A stretch of DNA of 64,000 bases from Gnetum montanum (Eukaryota > Streptophyta > Gnetopsida > Gnetales > Gnetaceae). Within the stretch, counting starts at the first letter, position 1. Each line of letters opens with the position of its first letter. Both the position numbers and the translations under genes were made by a program. The notes below the pieces were generated by a model. The model was not told where the DNA came from. It did not search any database and saw nothing but the letters and a program-made list of their open reading frames with translations. This document shows positions 9,931-24,029 of this stretch, piece after piece. The stretch spans positions 686,345 through 750,344 of the forward strand of contig MNCI01012713.1 of assembly GCA_015680685.1 (NCBI GenBank), given 5' to 3'.

Positions 9931-12900
9931 CCTTTGCTTGTAACATTTTATTTCACAGCATTAATATCAAAGTTGCAGTTCTGCCTTTGTTTTGTCATTT
10001 TTCTATTCTGGTCTTTCGTGCTATGTTTTAAAATTGAGATAATTTATTTGCACTTTTTTGTATCACCCAATAATAGATGTCCAAGTCATTAAGTGATTTG
10101 CCAGATTGTTTGAGATGCTTGCAAATCCTTCTTGAGGCCCATGGATCTCCATGCTAAACTATTCCAATAGGGATCATCATCCCTATAGCACCAAATTTTC
10201 CATTGTTACATTGGATATCGCAAATTTTGTTACTAGAGCTATCAGATATTGGAAATTATGTTGTAAGTGTAAGATCCATAATGATTGATGGTTCAAGTTA
10301 CAATATCTATCATGAGCTGAGGTGCAAGTTATGATGTTCATAGTGAATTGCGAATGTATATTGTGATGAACTTACAAATCATGTCAAAAGTAGCTATGCA
10401 TTATGGGAAAATCTAGGTGTGAGCGACATCTTAGTGGTAGTGTGAGTGTTGATACAATTGTGATTTGTGGTCTCAGTTTGCTGAAGTTAAGGTTTGAAGG
10501 ATTTATGCATTGGTTAAGATAAGTTTGACTTCCTGTATGATTAGAATAAGTTAAATCCATCCACCATTAGATTTTCTTTGTATGTTTTTAGTTTGGATGT
10601 TATGCTTTATCTATAAGCCTTCATTTGATTACTTCATGGATTTAGTTGATAATTAATGTTATAGGAGGTAGCACTAAGTTTATGTGACTAGTTGGTGGAC
10701 ATCCTAACAAGATTGAATGATCCTCACTATGGATGCATCAATGAGGTTCTTACTGTGGGCTCCATCCTATAGGAGAGAGAGTGTGTTTGATCTTTTTGGT
10801 TTCCACATACCTCCAAAACAATAGGGGAATGTTCAACACCTCTAGCATCAAGAATTCTTTGAGCATTTGGTTAGAGTGCCATCATTGGAAAAATAAGACT
10901 AATAATAAATCCATGCACATGGTAATACATGATTCATAACTTTGAAAATACATTATAACACTCATCATAATGTACACTGAGTGTAATGCATGCTAGCCTC
11001 TCATGATTGTGATGTTTATACTTAGTGGTGGTGAAGAAGAAACTTTTTCATTTTATGTACCTTCTGCATGTTGGATTATTTATGATGTGATACTCATGAT
11101 GCATGCCTATAATATGAATATCTTATTTTATGTTGATTTTTCTATGATGTTATTCTCATTATGCATGTTACATATGATGTGGTATGTGGGATGCTACATG
11201 CTAACATTTCTTGTAGGTTTAATTTCCCTCCATCCATGATCCTTGTCTTCTAAAGATTCAAGAAGGTATCAAAGAATCTCACTTATTTTATACTGACTTA
11301 ATTTGTATATTTGGTCATAGAGATGTTGGAGGAGTTGGAGGATTCAGGGCTTAGAGGCATTATTTCTTTTTATGCATTCCTATTCTTTGAAGGCATGTAT
11401 TCAATTAATGTTATTGTGATTATGAACTTTGCATTTAAATGTATTCTTGTGATCCTTATGTCCTTTATTATTTATATAATATACGATGATAAGTTTAGTT
11501 TTATTTACTATTGCACTTTAGAGCGAGTAGTATTAGTTTCATTGTTACTTTTGAGCTTGATGGTTTATGCTTCTTTTCTAATTAGTGAGTATCTAGTATA
11601 ATAGTGTTCTATGCATTGGAAGTTTACAAACAACTTATCTTATGCCTTAGTGTATTTAGTTATCTCTTGTGCTTCTATTAAATTAGTTTCATTTATGTTG
11701 TGTAAGCTTTATCTTCCCTCTTTTATTCAAGATTACATTCCATTACCTTCTTTGCTATCTTTATCAAGATGTGAATTGTATACATTTTCTTATCTCTCAC
11801 AATTCGTTAGTAATACTTTAACATGCTAGCTCGTTTAATAAGTTAAGCTATCTATAGTTGTTATGTTATTATTTTATTTGTGCTCTTGATTTGTGTTACA
11901 ATTTCCTTTATACTATAAGTTTTATGGTTGTGGCTCTTATGTTCCTTCTCAATAATATGAGGGTACCCTATAGTTCATTCAATGTTCTTCTTTCCATGCT
12001 CTGCTAGCCTTAGTATCTTGATTACATTCATGGATCATTGCCATGACTAGGGATCTAGGAAGTTAGATTGATGTAATGCCTTTACAACCTAGGATAGGGT
12101 ATAAGCATGTTACACCATGTCCACGCAATGAGTCATGATCCAAGGTAAATCATAATCTATGAAGATGTCTTCCTAGTATATTGACTTTCATAGATATCAG
12201 TGATGATTTTGATGAGACTAGATGAACAAAGGACTAATAAGGTACATCAACTATAAAATAAGAGCAACATCAATTCAGGTAACTCTTACCCATTTCTTAA
12301 TAGTGATAAACCTTCCCTTAGTCATCTAAGTATCCAAACTATTAGATCAACAAATAGGGAAGAAACTTAAATAATCTTTAGTATTTTCCCATAAGGTACA
12401 AGACCCCTCTTTTTTGAGTCATTAATTCCTTGAGGTTTTCTAGAACCTTGACTTATTATTAAGTTCTACCATTCATAAACACCTAATTCCTTAATGTAGA
12501 AACAAACATAACATTCATAACCTATCTAAGTTCAAGTTATTAAGAAATTTGAGCTAACTATAGATCCCCTTAACTAGCAAGGATCATTAATAAGGGGTTT
12601 TTAGGGGAATTGATACTCATTAGATACTAATGATATAGTCTACCTTGCTAACCTTCTCCTTAGAGTTAGATAAACCCAGCTTGATAAACCTTATCGTCTT
12701 ACCTCTACTAAGAGTATTGCCATGATATTTAAGAGTTTATCCATCACTTCATAGCTAAAGTTAAGTTATCTAAAAGTACTAATATTGTTCATAAATCAGC
12801 TTATTAAAGCTAATTTGGTATAATAGGAAATTTTAGATCTCCTAAAATTAGAAAAATTTAACTTAGTTTTGATGCCATGAAACCAATTTTCATGTAGAGT

Positions 12901-13724
12901 GCTCATCAAGATGATTTCATTCATATTAGTTTTGTCTCATTTGAACTTACAATTAGGGAGATATCATAGTTTAAATTTTTTCATAATTCAAGCCAATTTA
13001 AAATAAAAATAAAAATAAAAATATTGGTGTCAAGAATTGAACTCATAATATCAAAACTAATAAACAAAATTCTTAAGGTTAATTTTCTTAACCACCAAAC
13101 CTAGTCACTTAAGTATGAGTAAGAAAATATTATTTGTAATATCTATATATAAAATGTTAAAAGTTAATGAAAAAATTAAAAATTAATTATATTATATTAA
13201 AATATATAAAATAAAAAAATTTAAAATAATTATAATTATAATTCTTTTAACATTCAGAAAACACAAAAGTGCCTCTTATTGCCAAGGTTGTGTAGGCCTT
13301 ATCATTAGGGTTGTGCAGGCTATGCTGTTAGGACCAATGTTAGCCCTATAGGTTGTGCAAGGCCACACAATTTTTTATTAAGAAAAAATTGTAATATATG
13401 AAAATTTTTTGAAAACCATGGTTGTGTTACAATGCAAGTTGAGTGTAATGTTGTGCATTTGTGTTATGCCAAAGTTTAGGCTGCATAGTATAGGCTATGT
13501 AGGTGTGTAGAGGGTCATGCTATTAGTAGGATACACCTTACTTGGAAAGTTGTGCTCTCATCTCACTATCTTCTATCTTCTACCACATAGTGCTACTCTC
13601 TTACCATACAATGACCATTTTCTTCTAATCATGTTGCCTTCTACTATGATGGTCCTTCTCTGGCATAGCACTATTTGACAACACCCTTAATTCTTGATTT
13701 AGATAAAGCAATCCAGAGTGAACT
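9931..13724. other. Gene-free DNA, AT-rich, including an A-rich microsatellite
   Basis: Nothing gene-like was recognised. Open frames at 11003-11829 are T-rich and translate into generic hydrophobic sequence. A short (aataa)n/(aaaat)n tract lies near 12997-13024. 13260-13560 contains recurring gttgtg(c/t)agg words without a fixed period. Confidence 0.5.
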
Positions 13725-14611
13725 TGATGAGTCATGTTTTGCATGACTCTGATATTGAGTATATGATATCGGGGCCATGATCTTGGGTATCCGATATCAA
13801 GGCACAACCTCTGATGTTGGGCATTTGATATTGGCCCTTCCATGCTAGCCTATAAATACCACACTTGGATGCACAATTGGGATATAGGTTGTTAGATTTG
13901 AGATAGCTTTTTTATAGATTTTTGATTTCAAGTTTTGTTGTTTTCTAGTGCATTCTTACAGTGTGATGTTAAGTGATTGTATGACATCCTTATTCGAGTG
14001 TGATGTACTTGGATGCATTACATGATCGACAATAAAGATCGAGATTACTTTCATCATGTAGCATCCACTTAGATTTATTATTACTTCCAATTGTTTAATC
14101 ATTTACTATTTTTCCTTAGTTAATGTTTCCATTTATTTCTCTTTATTATTCCTGTCATTAAGTAGAATGAGTATGACTAATTGTGAGTGCTTAAGTGTAA
14201 TTACTTGGTAGCCCAATAGTGTGTCGTTTGGTATGCCCAGTGACGCATGCTTGGTAATTCTAGTGGTAGTTATGCGAAGTTCAAGATGTGTACGGATGAT
14301 TAGGAATGAATGCTCATCACACAGAGGCTAATTTAGATATTACTTTCCATTGTTAATTAGATTAATTAGTCAATCTCTTTATTATCATTAGGAGTGGCTT
14401 AGGGTCAAACAACATCAATCATCATATGCCTCACTCTGGAGTAAACAATACATGATAAAGCTACCACTAGTCCAAGTGGGAAGATAGCAAATTATGATCA
14501 AGGCATAATGATTTAGATACATAACTAGTCCCATCCATAGAATTTGATTGGATCATGCATGAACACTTGTGATTCATATGGTTGGATGTAGGGGTACGTC
14601 ACCACTAATCA
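13725..14611 (+). repeat. 5' LTR of element A
   Basis: 887 bp. The U3 has GATATC-type motifs (13745-13840), TATAAATA at 13851-13858 and AATAAA at 14031-14036; the 3' end is CCACTAATCA. It matches the solo LTR and the 3' LTR of A over R/U5. Confidence 0.9.
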
Positions 14612-14612
14612 T

Positions 14613-14630
14613 TGGCGCCATTGCCGGGGA
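14613..14630 (+). promoter_or_regulatory. Primer binding site, tRNA-Asp type
   Basis: TGGCGCCATTGCCGGGGA lies one base after the LTR. It matches the complement of the plant tRNA-Asp 3' end (TGGCGCCGTTGCCGGGGA, from memory) at all but one base. Confidence 0.85.
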
Positions 14631-14737
14631 TGGTGCTAGTTAGCTAGATTAGTTATATTATACACGATCACTGTAAATACATTAATGAATATATCTTTTA
14701 GAAAATATTAAATCACACACATTGTTAACTAACAACA

Positions 14738-17215
14738 ATGTCTCTCTCACAAGAAGATGATAATGCATTGTATAGAAAAAGATTCATTGGAGAACACATA
14801 AGATATATGATGAAGAAAACTGGAGTGACCAACCTCATGCAGGGGTTTCATATGTTCATGATGACACTCAAAAACTACATCACCTAAGGTAGGCAACCCT
14901 AGAGGTAATAAAGTAAGTCTTGAACTAAGGGAGGCCTCAAGGCCTAGGACCTCCCCAAAACATAGAAAAGATAAATCAAGGGACCATGGGGAACACTATA
15001 GGAGCCATGGAAATCCTCCTAGTTTCTCATCTTCCTCTTCCTTCTCAATGTCTAATTCTGACAAAGATGAATGTAGATACAGAGACCAATCTCATCATTG
15101 GTATCAAAGTAAAAATAAAAATAGGAACCAAAACCACGGGAAAAATCAAAGATGTCAAAATGAACATAGGAAAAATTGTCAAAATCAAATGAATAGAAAT
15201 AGAAATTTTCATCACAACATGTTTGATGCAAATGAGTCCTTGTTGGCCACTAGAAGCTTGATGCAGATCATAGAGGTGGTTAAGATACCTCATAGGCATC
15301 ACAAGTAAAGTTTCTTATCTAGGCTTGATATAAATAATATCTCCAAATTTATGGGAGGCTATGATTTGGATCCAAAACATCATGTACAAGCCTTCCAAGA
15401 TACTTGTGCCTTCTACAACATTGAAAGTGGATGGAAAAAGCTTAAGATCTTTCCTAGGACACTAGTCGATAAAGTCAAAGTGTGGTATAGATCGTTGAAA
15501 CCAAACTCAATCCAACGGTGGTCGACATTGCTGGAACTCTTTAATAAGAAATACCAAACCTATGCAAGGGTGTCCAACCTAAGGAGATAGATCTAAGGAT
15601 GGAGACAAGAACAACGTGAACCCTTGGACATGGCCTTAGATATTATTCTTTACTAAATAGATGTCCAAGCCATGGTTTCTCTATGGAAAAGAAACTTTTC
15701 CACATCATAGATGGGCTTTATAATGAAATAAAATAGACTTTTGGGATGTATGATCTAGGTCAATTATACAAGCTACAAACCCATCAAATTCAAGAGTTAA
15801 TCGAGCATATGGTGAAAGAAGAATGAGAGCTATGAAAATGGGAGAATGCTAAGAAATATCACTGGGACCCAACTCTTCAAAAGAAGAAGGTCCACATCAA
15901 TGGCAAGAAGAAAGAGACCGCTCTTGATAAGGTGATTCCGCAAAAAACTTTGTTAATATAGAAGTCTATTGATGAAATTGAAGCAAAGATTAATAGGATG
16001 TTAGAATGGATAAATAAAAAAGTTACAACTTTAGTAGAAATTGTAGAGGAGAAGGTAACACAAAATGAACTAGGTGATCACAATAAACAAAGGAAGAAGA
16101 ACCAAGAAACAACTAGGAACACTTATCAGCAAATAAGGGAGATGGCTAAAGAAAGTGAGGCTATAGACTCAACCATAGATGAAGATGACAAATGTGACAT
16201 ATACATATATGACCATTGAAAGGGCCATTTACCAATCATGTCACATCTACATGAGTATTGGGCTTTTGCATTAAATCCAAAATTCGTACCAAAGCACATG
16301 CCTAGGAAATTTCCTTTTTCACATGGTAATTATAGATAGTCCCACAACCAATCGTACTATCCTAGGGGGCCTTATTACTAGCTTCAACATTGTCATCAAT
16401 CGTAGTGGCAAAATACATAGTCATGGGAGAGGCCATCACCAAACCAACCCTACCCTTACTACCAACTGAAACCATATGGATATTATGTTCAACACCCTAT
16501 TTATCCAACTAGTTTTGCATCATTTACTTCAAATCACTACTACCACTCTCCCAAGAACCATCAACCCATGACATCTTCTGAAGGATCACCACCTCACACC
16601 TATTACCCTCCATCCTATCCTTAATATTCTCATACCCCACCTCATCACATGCTACTACTAGTAATAGAGGAAGGTTCACAACCACAACATCAATAAACAA
16701 ATGCCACTTGTGCTATGAATGTGCATAGATATGCTGATACTAGTAGGTTCCCACTACAAACTTGGAAATGTCCTTTCTTTAGGATAGCTCTCAGGTGGAA
16801 GTGCAATACTCATGGACCTATTGCATCATTTGAACTAGCATAATGTCAATCTAGTGCAATTCCTTCCTTTTTAAAACCAACATCCTTTGCACCTATGCAA
16901 GGGCCACCATCCATTGTTACTCCAACACCTAGTAGAAGCAATGAATCTAGTAGTGTTGGGAGACAAAAAAATCCATGTATACCAAATTATGATCAAGGGT
17001 GCAATCATGGTCTAGACATGCGTAACATGGACACAACTCATACTCTAACCCACCATACAATTAATAACCAAGTGTGAGAAGAACAAATTGTCTACATAGT
17101 TGCCACTAAACCAAGAGACACCCAGTGGCTCAAAAATGAAAGGTTAACACTATTTTATACATGCATGGAGTTTATCTATCCGCTTATTAATTCTTGCTAG
17201 AGTAAAATGCTTAGT
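14738..17215 (+). pseudogene. gag (and start of the protease region) of element A
   Basis: Gag builds the retroelement particle. The ATG at 14738 opens a frame beginning MSLSQEDDNALYRKRF that soon stops. The capsid-like Retrotrans_gag segment is readable at 15351-15590: HHVQAFQDTCAFYNIE, then VKVWYRSLKPNSIQRWSTLL and LFNKKYQTYARVSNLR. Later, KCDIYIYDH followed by a stop and KGHLP (~16190-16235) is the remnant of the zinc knuckle seen in element B, with a Cys lost. At ~17090-17200 VATKPRDTQWLKN and CMEF match the linker before the protease in element B (VATTQEDTQWLIAN, CMEP). Homology stops there and pol does not follow. Many stops and frameshifts. Confidence 0.8.
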
Positions 17216-17338
17216 CATGGGGGAAACACCCCCTTCTAACATTCAAAATGAATAGGTATTTTTCATATTTTCATTTTACAATTTTTTTATTATTTTCTTA
17301 TTTTCTTATTTCTTGATACAAATTTTTCCTATCCTTTT

Positions 17339-18152
17339 AGATGAGTGGTGAGGTATCCCTATGCTCAACCATACGAATATGAGTGTACACACACAATCTA
17401 GTTGAATTCCAAGGACTAAGTGCTTATGCGCCTTTACAAAATCTAGACAGGTTAGTCAATCATTATCTTCCCAAGCTTACTTGTATAGTGCGATTGTATG
17501 GTTAAGTAAACTTGAGGTATATGATTTTTACATATTTTTATGTTTTACAAAGGGAGAAGTAAACTAATTAAGTAACCACTTTAATTTAACTAATCGACTA
17601 TGCTCTAACTAGTCCTAACACCAGCATCCATTCTCACTTGCCGTCCACATCCTGAACCAGTGCAACACTATTAAGATTACCAAACACTAATTGTTATTGG
17701 GTTACCAAGTGTTCCATGCATGCTCGAAGTGGTCATATTGAGTGTGATTACTTAGGAGAGTTAACAAGGTGAGAGAGAGAACATTAATTAACTAAGGAAA
17801 GCATTAAATGATTATAAATAACATTAAATAAGCTATTCTGAATGCTACAAGATTTATCACAAAGTTTATCTTTATTTCTGGCCACAAGGTGTGCTTAGGT
17901 ACACAATGCTTGAATAAGGATTCATTCACTTTATGACTCCTACTGTGGGCGCTCAAAAATAATTCTAACTTTGAGAAGGGAAAAAGGCAAGAGTTTGGGT
18001 AAGGGACTAAGATTAATGAACTAACTATTGCCAAACCAAGTGCGCCCGCCTATTATTTATAGGTGACAAGACAGGCCCCAATATCAAATGTCCGATATTG
18101 TGTACACGATATCATAGATGTGATATCATGGCCCCAATATCATGGCTCATCA
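17339..18152 (-). repeat. 3' LTR of element B
   Basis: 814 bp. Complement of TATAAATA at 18054-18061; GATATC-type motifs at 18070-18150. The outer end reads AGATGAG where TGATGAG is expected. Confidence 0.9.
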
Positions 18153-18166
18153 TACCCCCACGACTG
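18153..18166 (-). promoter_or_regulatory. Polypurine tract of element B
   Basis: Read on the minus strand, GTCGTGGGGGTA directly precedes the 3' LTR. The same GGGGG-TA arrangement precedes the 3' LTRs of C and D, and a related GGGAGTA precedes that of A. Confidence 0.75.
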
Positions 18167-20007
18167 AATGAAAACTCATCCTCGAGTTCCTTACAAAATA
18201 TTGGGAAGGTATGGGATTATTGAATGAATGAGAACTAACAGTGACTCAAAGTGCTCAGTGAATGGATTGACAAACATATTACAACATTGGTGTTCACACC
18301 CTTTGTGGTGAACATTGTACATAGATGACATCCAGACCCTCATTTGATAGCTTGAAGAGAAAGAGAGAGAGAAAAGAAAATAAGGTGCATTGTTGCCAAT
18401 GTTAGAAATGTACATTCCGTTGTTCATCCATAGCCACATGACCAAACTTGTTCCTTGCGTAAATGCTTTAGCTCCTATCCATCTCGAGTGCTTCCTCCTA
18501 TCCCAGTCCATTGCTCGTGTAATCACCATTTGTACACACAACACAGTCACAAATTAGCAAGGATAGATAAGTCACAATGTAGTTGATACCTTACCTCGAT
18601 ATAAGCACATTGGTTGGGTTGTGGGTATGGAAGATATTCGGTTAGATCTTTTTAATTGATAACTACCCAAGGTGTATGGGGGAGATAGGTAATTGAATGG
18701 AAAAATTTGTGACAGGGCACCCACAACTAAGAGTGAACCTCCAGTAGTGATAGGGTGGAAAAACTAAAGGAACAATGAAGATGAAGGAAATAACAATGGT
18801 GAAGCTAATAAAATGGATGTCATGGATGGGGATGAAACAAGAAATGGTTGATTGCAAAGAATGTTTAAGGGAAAGGACTTAACACTTGTATCATAAAGGA
18901 ATGTCAATGGATTCTTCCCAAAGTAGGCTCATACCTTTTATGCCCTAAAAAACCTACAAACCAAAGAGTCCATAGGCTCTAGGAATTATGTATGGAATAA
19001 TGGTTAAGAACTTACCCGCAAGAAGTTACCAAAGATGAACAATGCCTCAACCAAGATATAGATTGATCATAAAATCAGCAATGAGGTGGAGTATGGGAAG
19101 AAATATNGGTGGTTAAGGTGACTGAATAAAATTCATCCCATGTCCAGACTCACCAACCACATCCAGTGACCTCGCATCAACACATTTGACCAACCCATCC
19201 TTATGAAGCAACATGAATTCATCCATCAAGTCACCACCATTCCAAAGAAAGAAAGATAGGAAAGCAGGAAGCGAGAAGGGGCTTTAGGTAGAGGGAACCT
19301 TCAGGCATGGGTAACATGTCTTTCCAGTGCCATAACCAGTGTTTGTAGCCCATGTTTCTTTGTTATGTCTAAGGGGAGTGCTTTGAATTCCCACTAGTTT
19401 TTTTTGTGAGAACCACACCATGCAAAGACTTATTTAGATTCATTCAACTTCTTGATATTTGGTCAATGGCGGAATGGTAGAAAACCCATGAAGAAAATCT
19501 AAGTACCCAAGAGAATAGCCAACACAAATGCATCAAATCCCCTTGAGGTCACATCCTTTTCAACCATTGAATCCTTCCTTGGTTTGAAGAGTACCAAGTC
19601 ACCAGTTCATTAATAAGTTTTTCTTAGAAAAAAGGGACATTATAGTTCCAAAGCCAAGGGAGACCACATCGTTGAATGGATGAATGGACGACATGGACTC
19701 ATTTCTTGTTTTATCAAAAGAACCATATCTTAGTATCAACATTGAAAATCAAAGGTAAAAAATGAACATTAGTAATCCACATTATTATAGTCCAACTCAC
19801 CATCATGAGCACTTATTATATGACAAATGAAAGTAAATCAAACAAAGAAATAGTAAAAATGTGAATGATGGTGTAAATAAAAATAAGTAAAATTGAAAAG
19901 ATGTGTAAAAGAAAAATGTGGAAAACAAAAATACAAAAGGAATTAAGGGCTTAAAATGATTAGCATTGGTGGCCATCTCCCCCATGACTGATTTGGAGGG
20001 AGGAGAT
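18167..20007 (-). other. Noncoding region between integrase and 3' LTR of element B
   Basis: No convincing coding frame. 18900-19900 resembles 37560-38900 of element C and 63290-64000 of element D, so it is a conserved untranslated part of the family. A single N lies at 19107. Confidence 0.6.
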
Positions 20008-21200
20008 CTAAAATAGGAAGCAGGGTTGTCCACCAACAAAGGTAGTATGGATACTGGCTATTCTAGGCTCATGGAAAGGTTTGGTTTGTTGGATGTTGAC
20101 CAAAAATTTCTTATCTGGGCTCTTAGGTTTGTAAATCATCATGGCTCCTGAAGGAAAAGTTGCATAAATAATATAAGGTCCTTCCCATAGCATTTGAAAT
20201 TTAGTGTGTTGTGGCACATGTGTGGGGTTCCAATAAAGAACCTTATCTCTTGATTGGTACTTAAATTTTATAATTTTTAGGTCATGATGTCGTTTATTAA
20301 AGGCCTTGTATAATTCATTAGATGACAGGCTGACTAATCGGTTCTCATCTATTAGGTTAATGTTCATTAACCATTCTTTTTGTGCTAGATTAAGGTCAAG
20401 GCTGAGATCACATGCCATAGATAGTGTACGGAGTTTTGCTTGAATAGGAACCATTAGAAGTTTTCCATACACTAACTCATAGGGAGAGTAGCCTATAGGG
20501 AGTTTTGATGTGGAGTGGTATGCCCAAAGAGCATTGTTCAATTTGGTGCTCTAGTCTTGCCTATATTTGCTAATGGTTCTTGTCAATATTTTCATAATCT
20601 TCCTATTGGTTACTTCGACTTGACCATTCGCTTGAGGGTGGTATAGTGTAGTCAGTTTGTGTTCAACTCCTAAGCATTGGATCAATTTTCAAAAAGTCAC
20701 ACTTGTAAAATGTGTGCCATTGTCAGAAATAAGTGCACGAGGCATGCCAAACCTGTTAATGATTTATTGTTGAATAAATCATGCAGTGGTAGATGATATA
20801 CAATCCATAAAAATGGTTACTTCTACCTATTTTGTGAAAGAGTCAACTACAACAACAATGTAGGCTTTTCCATTGGACATTGGTGTAATAGGCCCCATAA
20901 AATTAATTCCCCATATGTTGAAGGGTTCTAAAGGTTGAATCCATTGTTGTGGACCCTCCATCCTAGTAGTCATTCCCCCATCACATTGGTAGCACTCATA
21001 AGATTGGACAAAATGATGAGAGTCTTGGAACAATGTAGGCCAATAATATCCTACAAGCAAGATTTTAATGGCTGTTAGTCTCCTAGCATAATGACCCTCA
21101 CAAGGGCCTTCATGTGCATCTTAGAGAACTCTTAATTGATCTACATCGAGAACACACCATCGAACCAAGCCATCGGGACATACCTTATAAAGGTGTCCAT
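20008..21200 (-). pseudogene. Integrase region of element B
   Basis: Integrase joins element cDNA to host DNA. The zinc-binding N-terminal part is readable at 20900-21060 (GYYWPTLFQDSHHF, then YECYQCDGG). Next comes the start of the catalytic core, INFMGPITPMSNGKAYIVVV, with the first catalytic Asp in VVDSFTK. After several stops the C-terminal part is open at 20008-20541: WAYHSTSKLPIGYSPYELVY, then YKAFNKRHHDLK and WEGPYII (GPY motif). Stops and frame changes lie between 20550 and 20830. Confidence 0.88.
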
Positions 21201-21249
21201 TGATTTCCATGAAATATTTGGCTTAGTGAAGAAACTGTTGTTTCTTTTT

Positions 21250-22919
21250 AGCGTCTAACTCTTGTGGTGTTTGTTGTGTAAGGAGATAGCAAGACTGCTA
21301 CTATACCAATTTGATTTCATGGTTAATTGATTATTTACTGCATCTGCAAAGAGGTATTCATCAGGAAAGTGATTAGAAAGTGGATATTCATCCTCTTTGT
21401 TGTCCCATATTAACCAAAATAAATGATCAGTAACAATGTTCTCGGTGCCTTTATGATCAACCATTGTAAGATCAAACTTTTGTAAGATTACAAGCCATCG
21501 TATGATACGAGGGCTCACTGTTGGTTTATTTAGTAGGAACTGAATTGCACTATGGTTTGCATGTACAAATGCCTTATAGCCCAATAAATAGTGCTTAAAC
21601 TTATCTAGTGCAAACACCACAGCCATTAATTTCTTTTCCATCATGGTGTAGTTGAGTTATGCACTAGCAATACTCCTACTTGCACAGTGGATGTAACAAG
21701 GACATTTTTGGTCATATAACTATGTAAGTATGGCTTCTAGAGCATAGTTGGATGTGTCAGTCATGATGTGGTATGGTCTGGACCAGTCAGGAGCTTGTAG
21801 AATAGGTGTTTCTACAAGATTCTATTTTAAAGTTTGAAAAGCTAGCTCACATTCTCTGGTCCATTCGAAAGGTACTTCCTTTTTCATTAGTTCAACCAAT
21901 GTTTTTCAAACCCTTGAAAAGTTCTCTATGAATCTTCTATAATAGCTAGTGTGTCCAAGGAATGATCGGATGTCTTTTACCATTTCAGGTTTGTGTGTGA
22001 TTCCTTGGATGACTTTGATCTTTTCGGGGTCTACCTCTATCCTTGTTTGTGAAATCTTATGCACTAATACTATGCCTTCTTGGACCATTAAATGGCTTTG
22101 TTGCCAATTGAGCCTTAAATTGGTTTCAACAAACCACTTTAGTAGTTGCTCTAATTAGTCCAAGGCTTGATCAAAGTTCACTCCATAGGTGGAGAAATCA
22201 TCCATGAAGACCTCCACACCATTTCCTATTTACTATTGGAAGATACTTAGAACCAAATGTTGAAACATTGTAGGAGCATTGCATAAGCCAAACAACATCT
22301 GTTTGTATGCAAATGTCCCCCAAGGACTTGTGAATGTGGTCTTGGTTTGGTCTTTTTGTGCTATTTGGATTTGGTTGTATCCACTATATCTATCCAGAAA
22401 ACTATAGTAGTAGTGATGCCCTACAATGATGTCTAAGACCTGGTTGATGAATGACAATGGAAAGTGGTCTTTGAATGTTGCCATGTTTAGTAGCCTAAAG
22501 TCTATACACACCCTCCATTTATCTCCATTTTTGGGCACAATAACAAATGAACTAACCCATTCGCTATCAGCAATGGGGTAGATGAACCCAACTTTTAGAA
22601 GTTGTTCAATCTCTTCTTTAACCACTTGCTTCAGCTTTGGGTTCAATCGCTTCTACGGTTGTCATTGAGGCTTCATGGAGGGGTCAATGTAAATCCTATG
22701 TTGGCATATCCTAGGGTCTATTTCGATTAATTTAGGATATGACCAAGCAAAGGCTTTCGACCATTTGTTCATTATTTTCAGCAGTCTCTCTTTTTGTTGA
22801 GGAGTGAGCCTAGCATTAATAATTACTAGTTTTCCATTTTTGAGAAATGTGTACTCTATATTGGTGGATAATGGTTTTAACCCTAGGGGCTCTTGCTTAA
22901 AGTTGTCAGGGATTTCCAA
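21250..22919 (-). pseudogene. Reverse transcriptase and RNase H of element B
   Basis: A pre-RT segment (LKPLSTNIEYTFLKNGKLVI, 22662-22919) leads into RT at 22233-22646: VGFIYPIADSEWVSSFVIVP, WRVCIDFRLLN, FLDRYSGYNQIQIA and FGLCNAPTMFQ. These follow the Athila/Tat consensus closely. The polymerase active site reads FMDD at 22197-22208 (commonly Y/FxDD), just after two stops. The RT connection is at 21906-22088 (GITHKPEMVKDIRSFLGH). RNase H is at 21255-21644 (EKKLMAVVFALDKFKHYLLG, then VHANHSAIQFLLNKP; the usual TDH reads ANH). Not functional because of stops. Confidence 0.92.
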
Positions 22920-22920
22920 C

Positions 22921-23780
22921 TTCCCCTAGTTGATATTTTTAATATTGAGACTTGGAAGTTGGCGATGGACTTTAATATGTCTATGCTATAAATGTAACTA
23001 CAAGTCAAACCCTTAGTTGGTTCCATGCATATAGTTGAGTTGCTCNAAATGTAACTACAAGTCAAACCCTCAGTTGGTTCCATGCATATAGTTGAGTTGC
23101 TCTCTTGGTTAGCTATCAGCCACTGGGTGTCTTCCTGTGTTGTGGCTACTACATATAGGCATCTTTGTATGTTAGTTACTTGTGCACACTGGTTGCATGT
23201 AGGCAATGTTAAACATTGTACAAACCAAGACTTTTGCATGCAACTGCACCTTGTGTCACTGTATGTGATGCACGAAACTTTCTTTTTCTCGATCTTTCCA
23301 AATGTATTGTCCTTTGATATCTCTAGGGAAAGATCACGGATTCCTAGGCGTGCATCGATTATGCTTAGCCATGCTCTTCCCATTATGATTGGGAAGTCCC
23401 CCATACAGTTGTTGACTTGAATCACTAGGAAGTCGGTTGGATATGATCATCCACAAATAGTGGTAACAATGTCCTACACTAGATCTAATGGGATAGTGAT
23501 GGACTGGTTGGCTGAATCTAAATGAATGTTACTCTTTTTAAGTGGAGGTAGGTTCTAGGCTTTGTACATTTCTTGAGAGATTAAGTTGACACCAGAACCT
23601 GAATCAAAAAGAGCTTTGCACAGGTCATTCCTAGCAATTTGTAAATATATAAGAGGACTCCTAGGATTAGAGAATTTCCTAGGAAGATGGCTAGCCTTAA
23701 TCCAATTAGTAATGGCATGCATTAACATGTTCGTGTGCATTGAATGTGGCCTTTAGTTTGAAGGAGTCTCGAAGTTTCGT
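22921..23780 (-). pseudogene. Aspartic protease region of element B
   Basis: The protease matures Gag-Pol. The catalytic loop reads ALFDSGSGVNLIS at ~23580-23620, followed by EMYKAWNL. A second conserved block, DFPIIMGRAWLSIIDARLGI, is at ~23345-23405. The linker VATTQEDTQWLIANQES at ~23090-23150 connects to RT. A 56-bp duplication across a single N at 23046 is probably an assembly artefact and distorts the frame. Confidence 0.82.
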
Positions 23781-24029
23781 ATGATGGTAAGACCTTTGGA
23801 GAGTTGGCTGCTTGTGATTGCAAGGACTTGGTTGGACTATTGGTCCTAAAGAAAGGTCTCTTCTTTGTGTGATTGTCTATACCAATAGTAGGGTAAGGAT
23901 TGACAACCCTTGTAGAGCTACGTTGTTGTGGTTGGGAAGGGAGCTTACCCTGCATGGCTAGAGTAGGTGGTAATGGAGTTAAGGGTGGAAGAGATGTAGC
24001 TATATGAGAAAGATAGTATGTTTTTGGAA

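Noticed and set aside
11003-11829. Three plus-strand frames with membrane-protein-like hydrophobic sequence
   Set aside because: The DNA is T-rich, which yields Phe/Leu/Ile/Tyr runs by chance; no conserved motif or codon pattern.
15045-15302. Minus-strand frame overlapping the gag region of element A
   Set aside because: Shadow of the Lys/Asn-rich gag linker; the plus-strand reading fits the neighbouring capsid-like domain.
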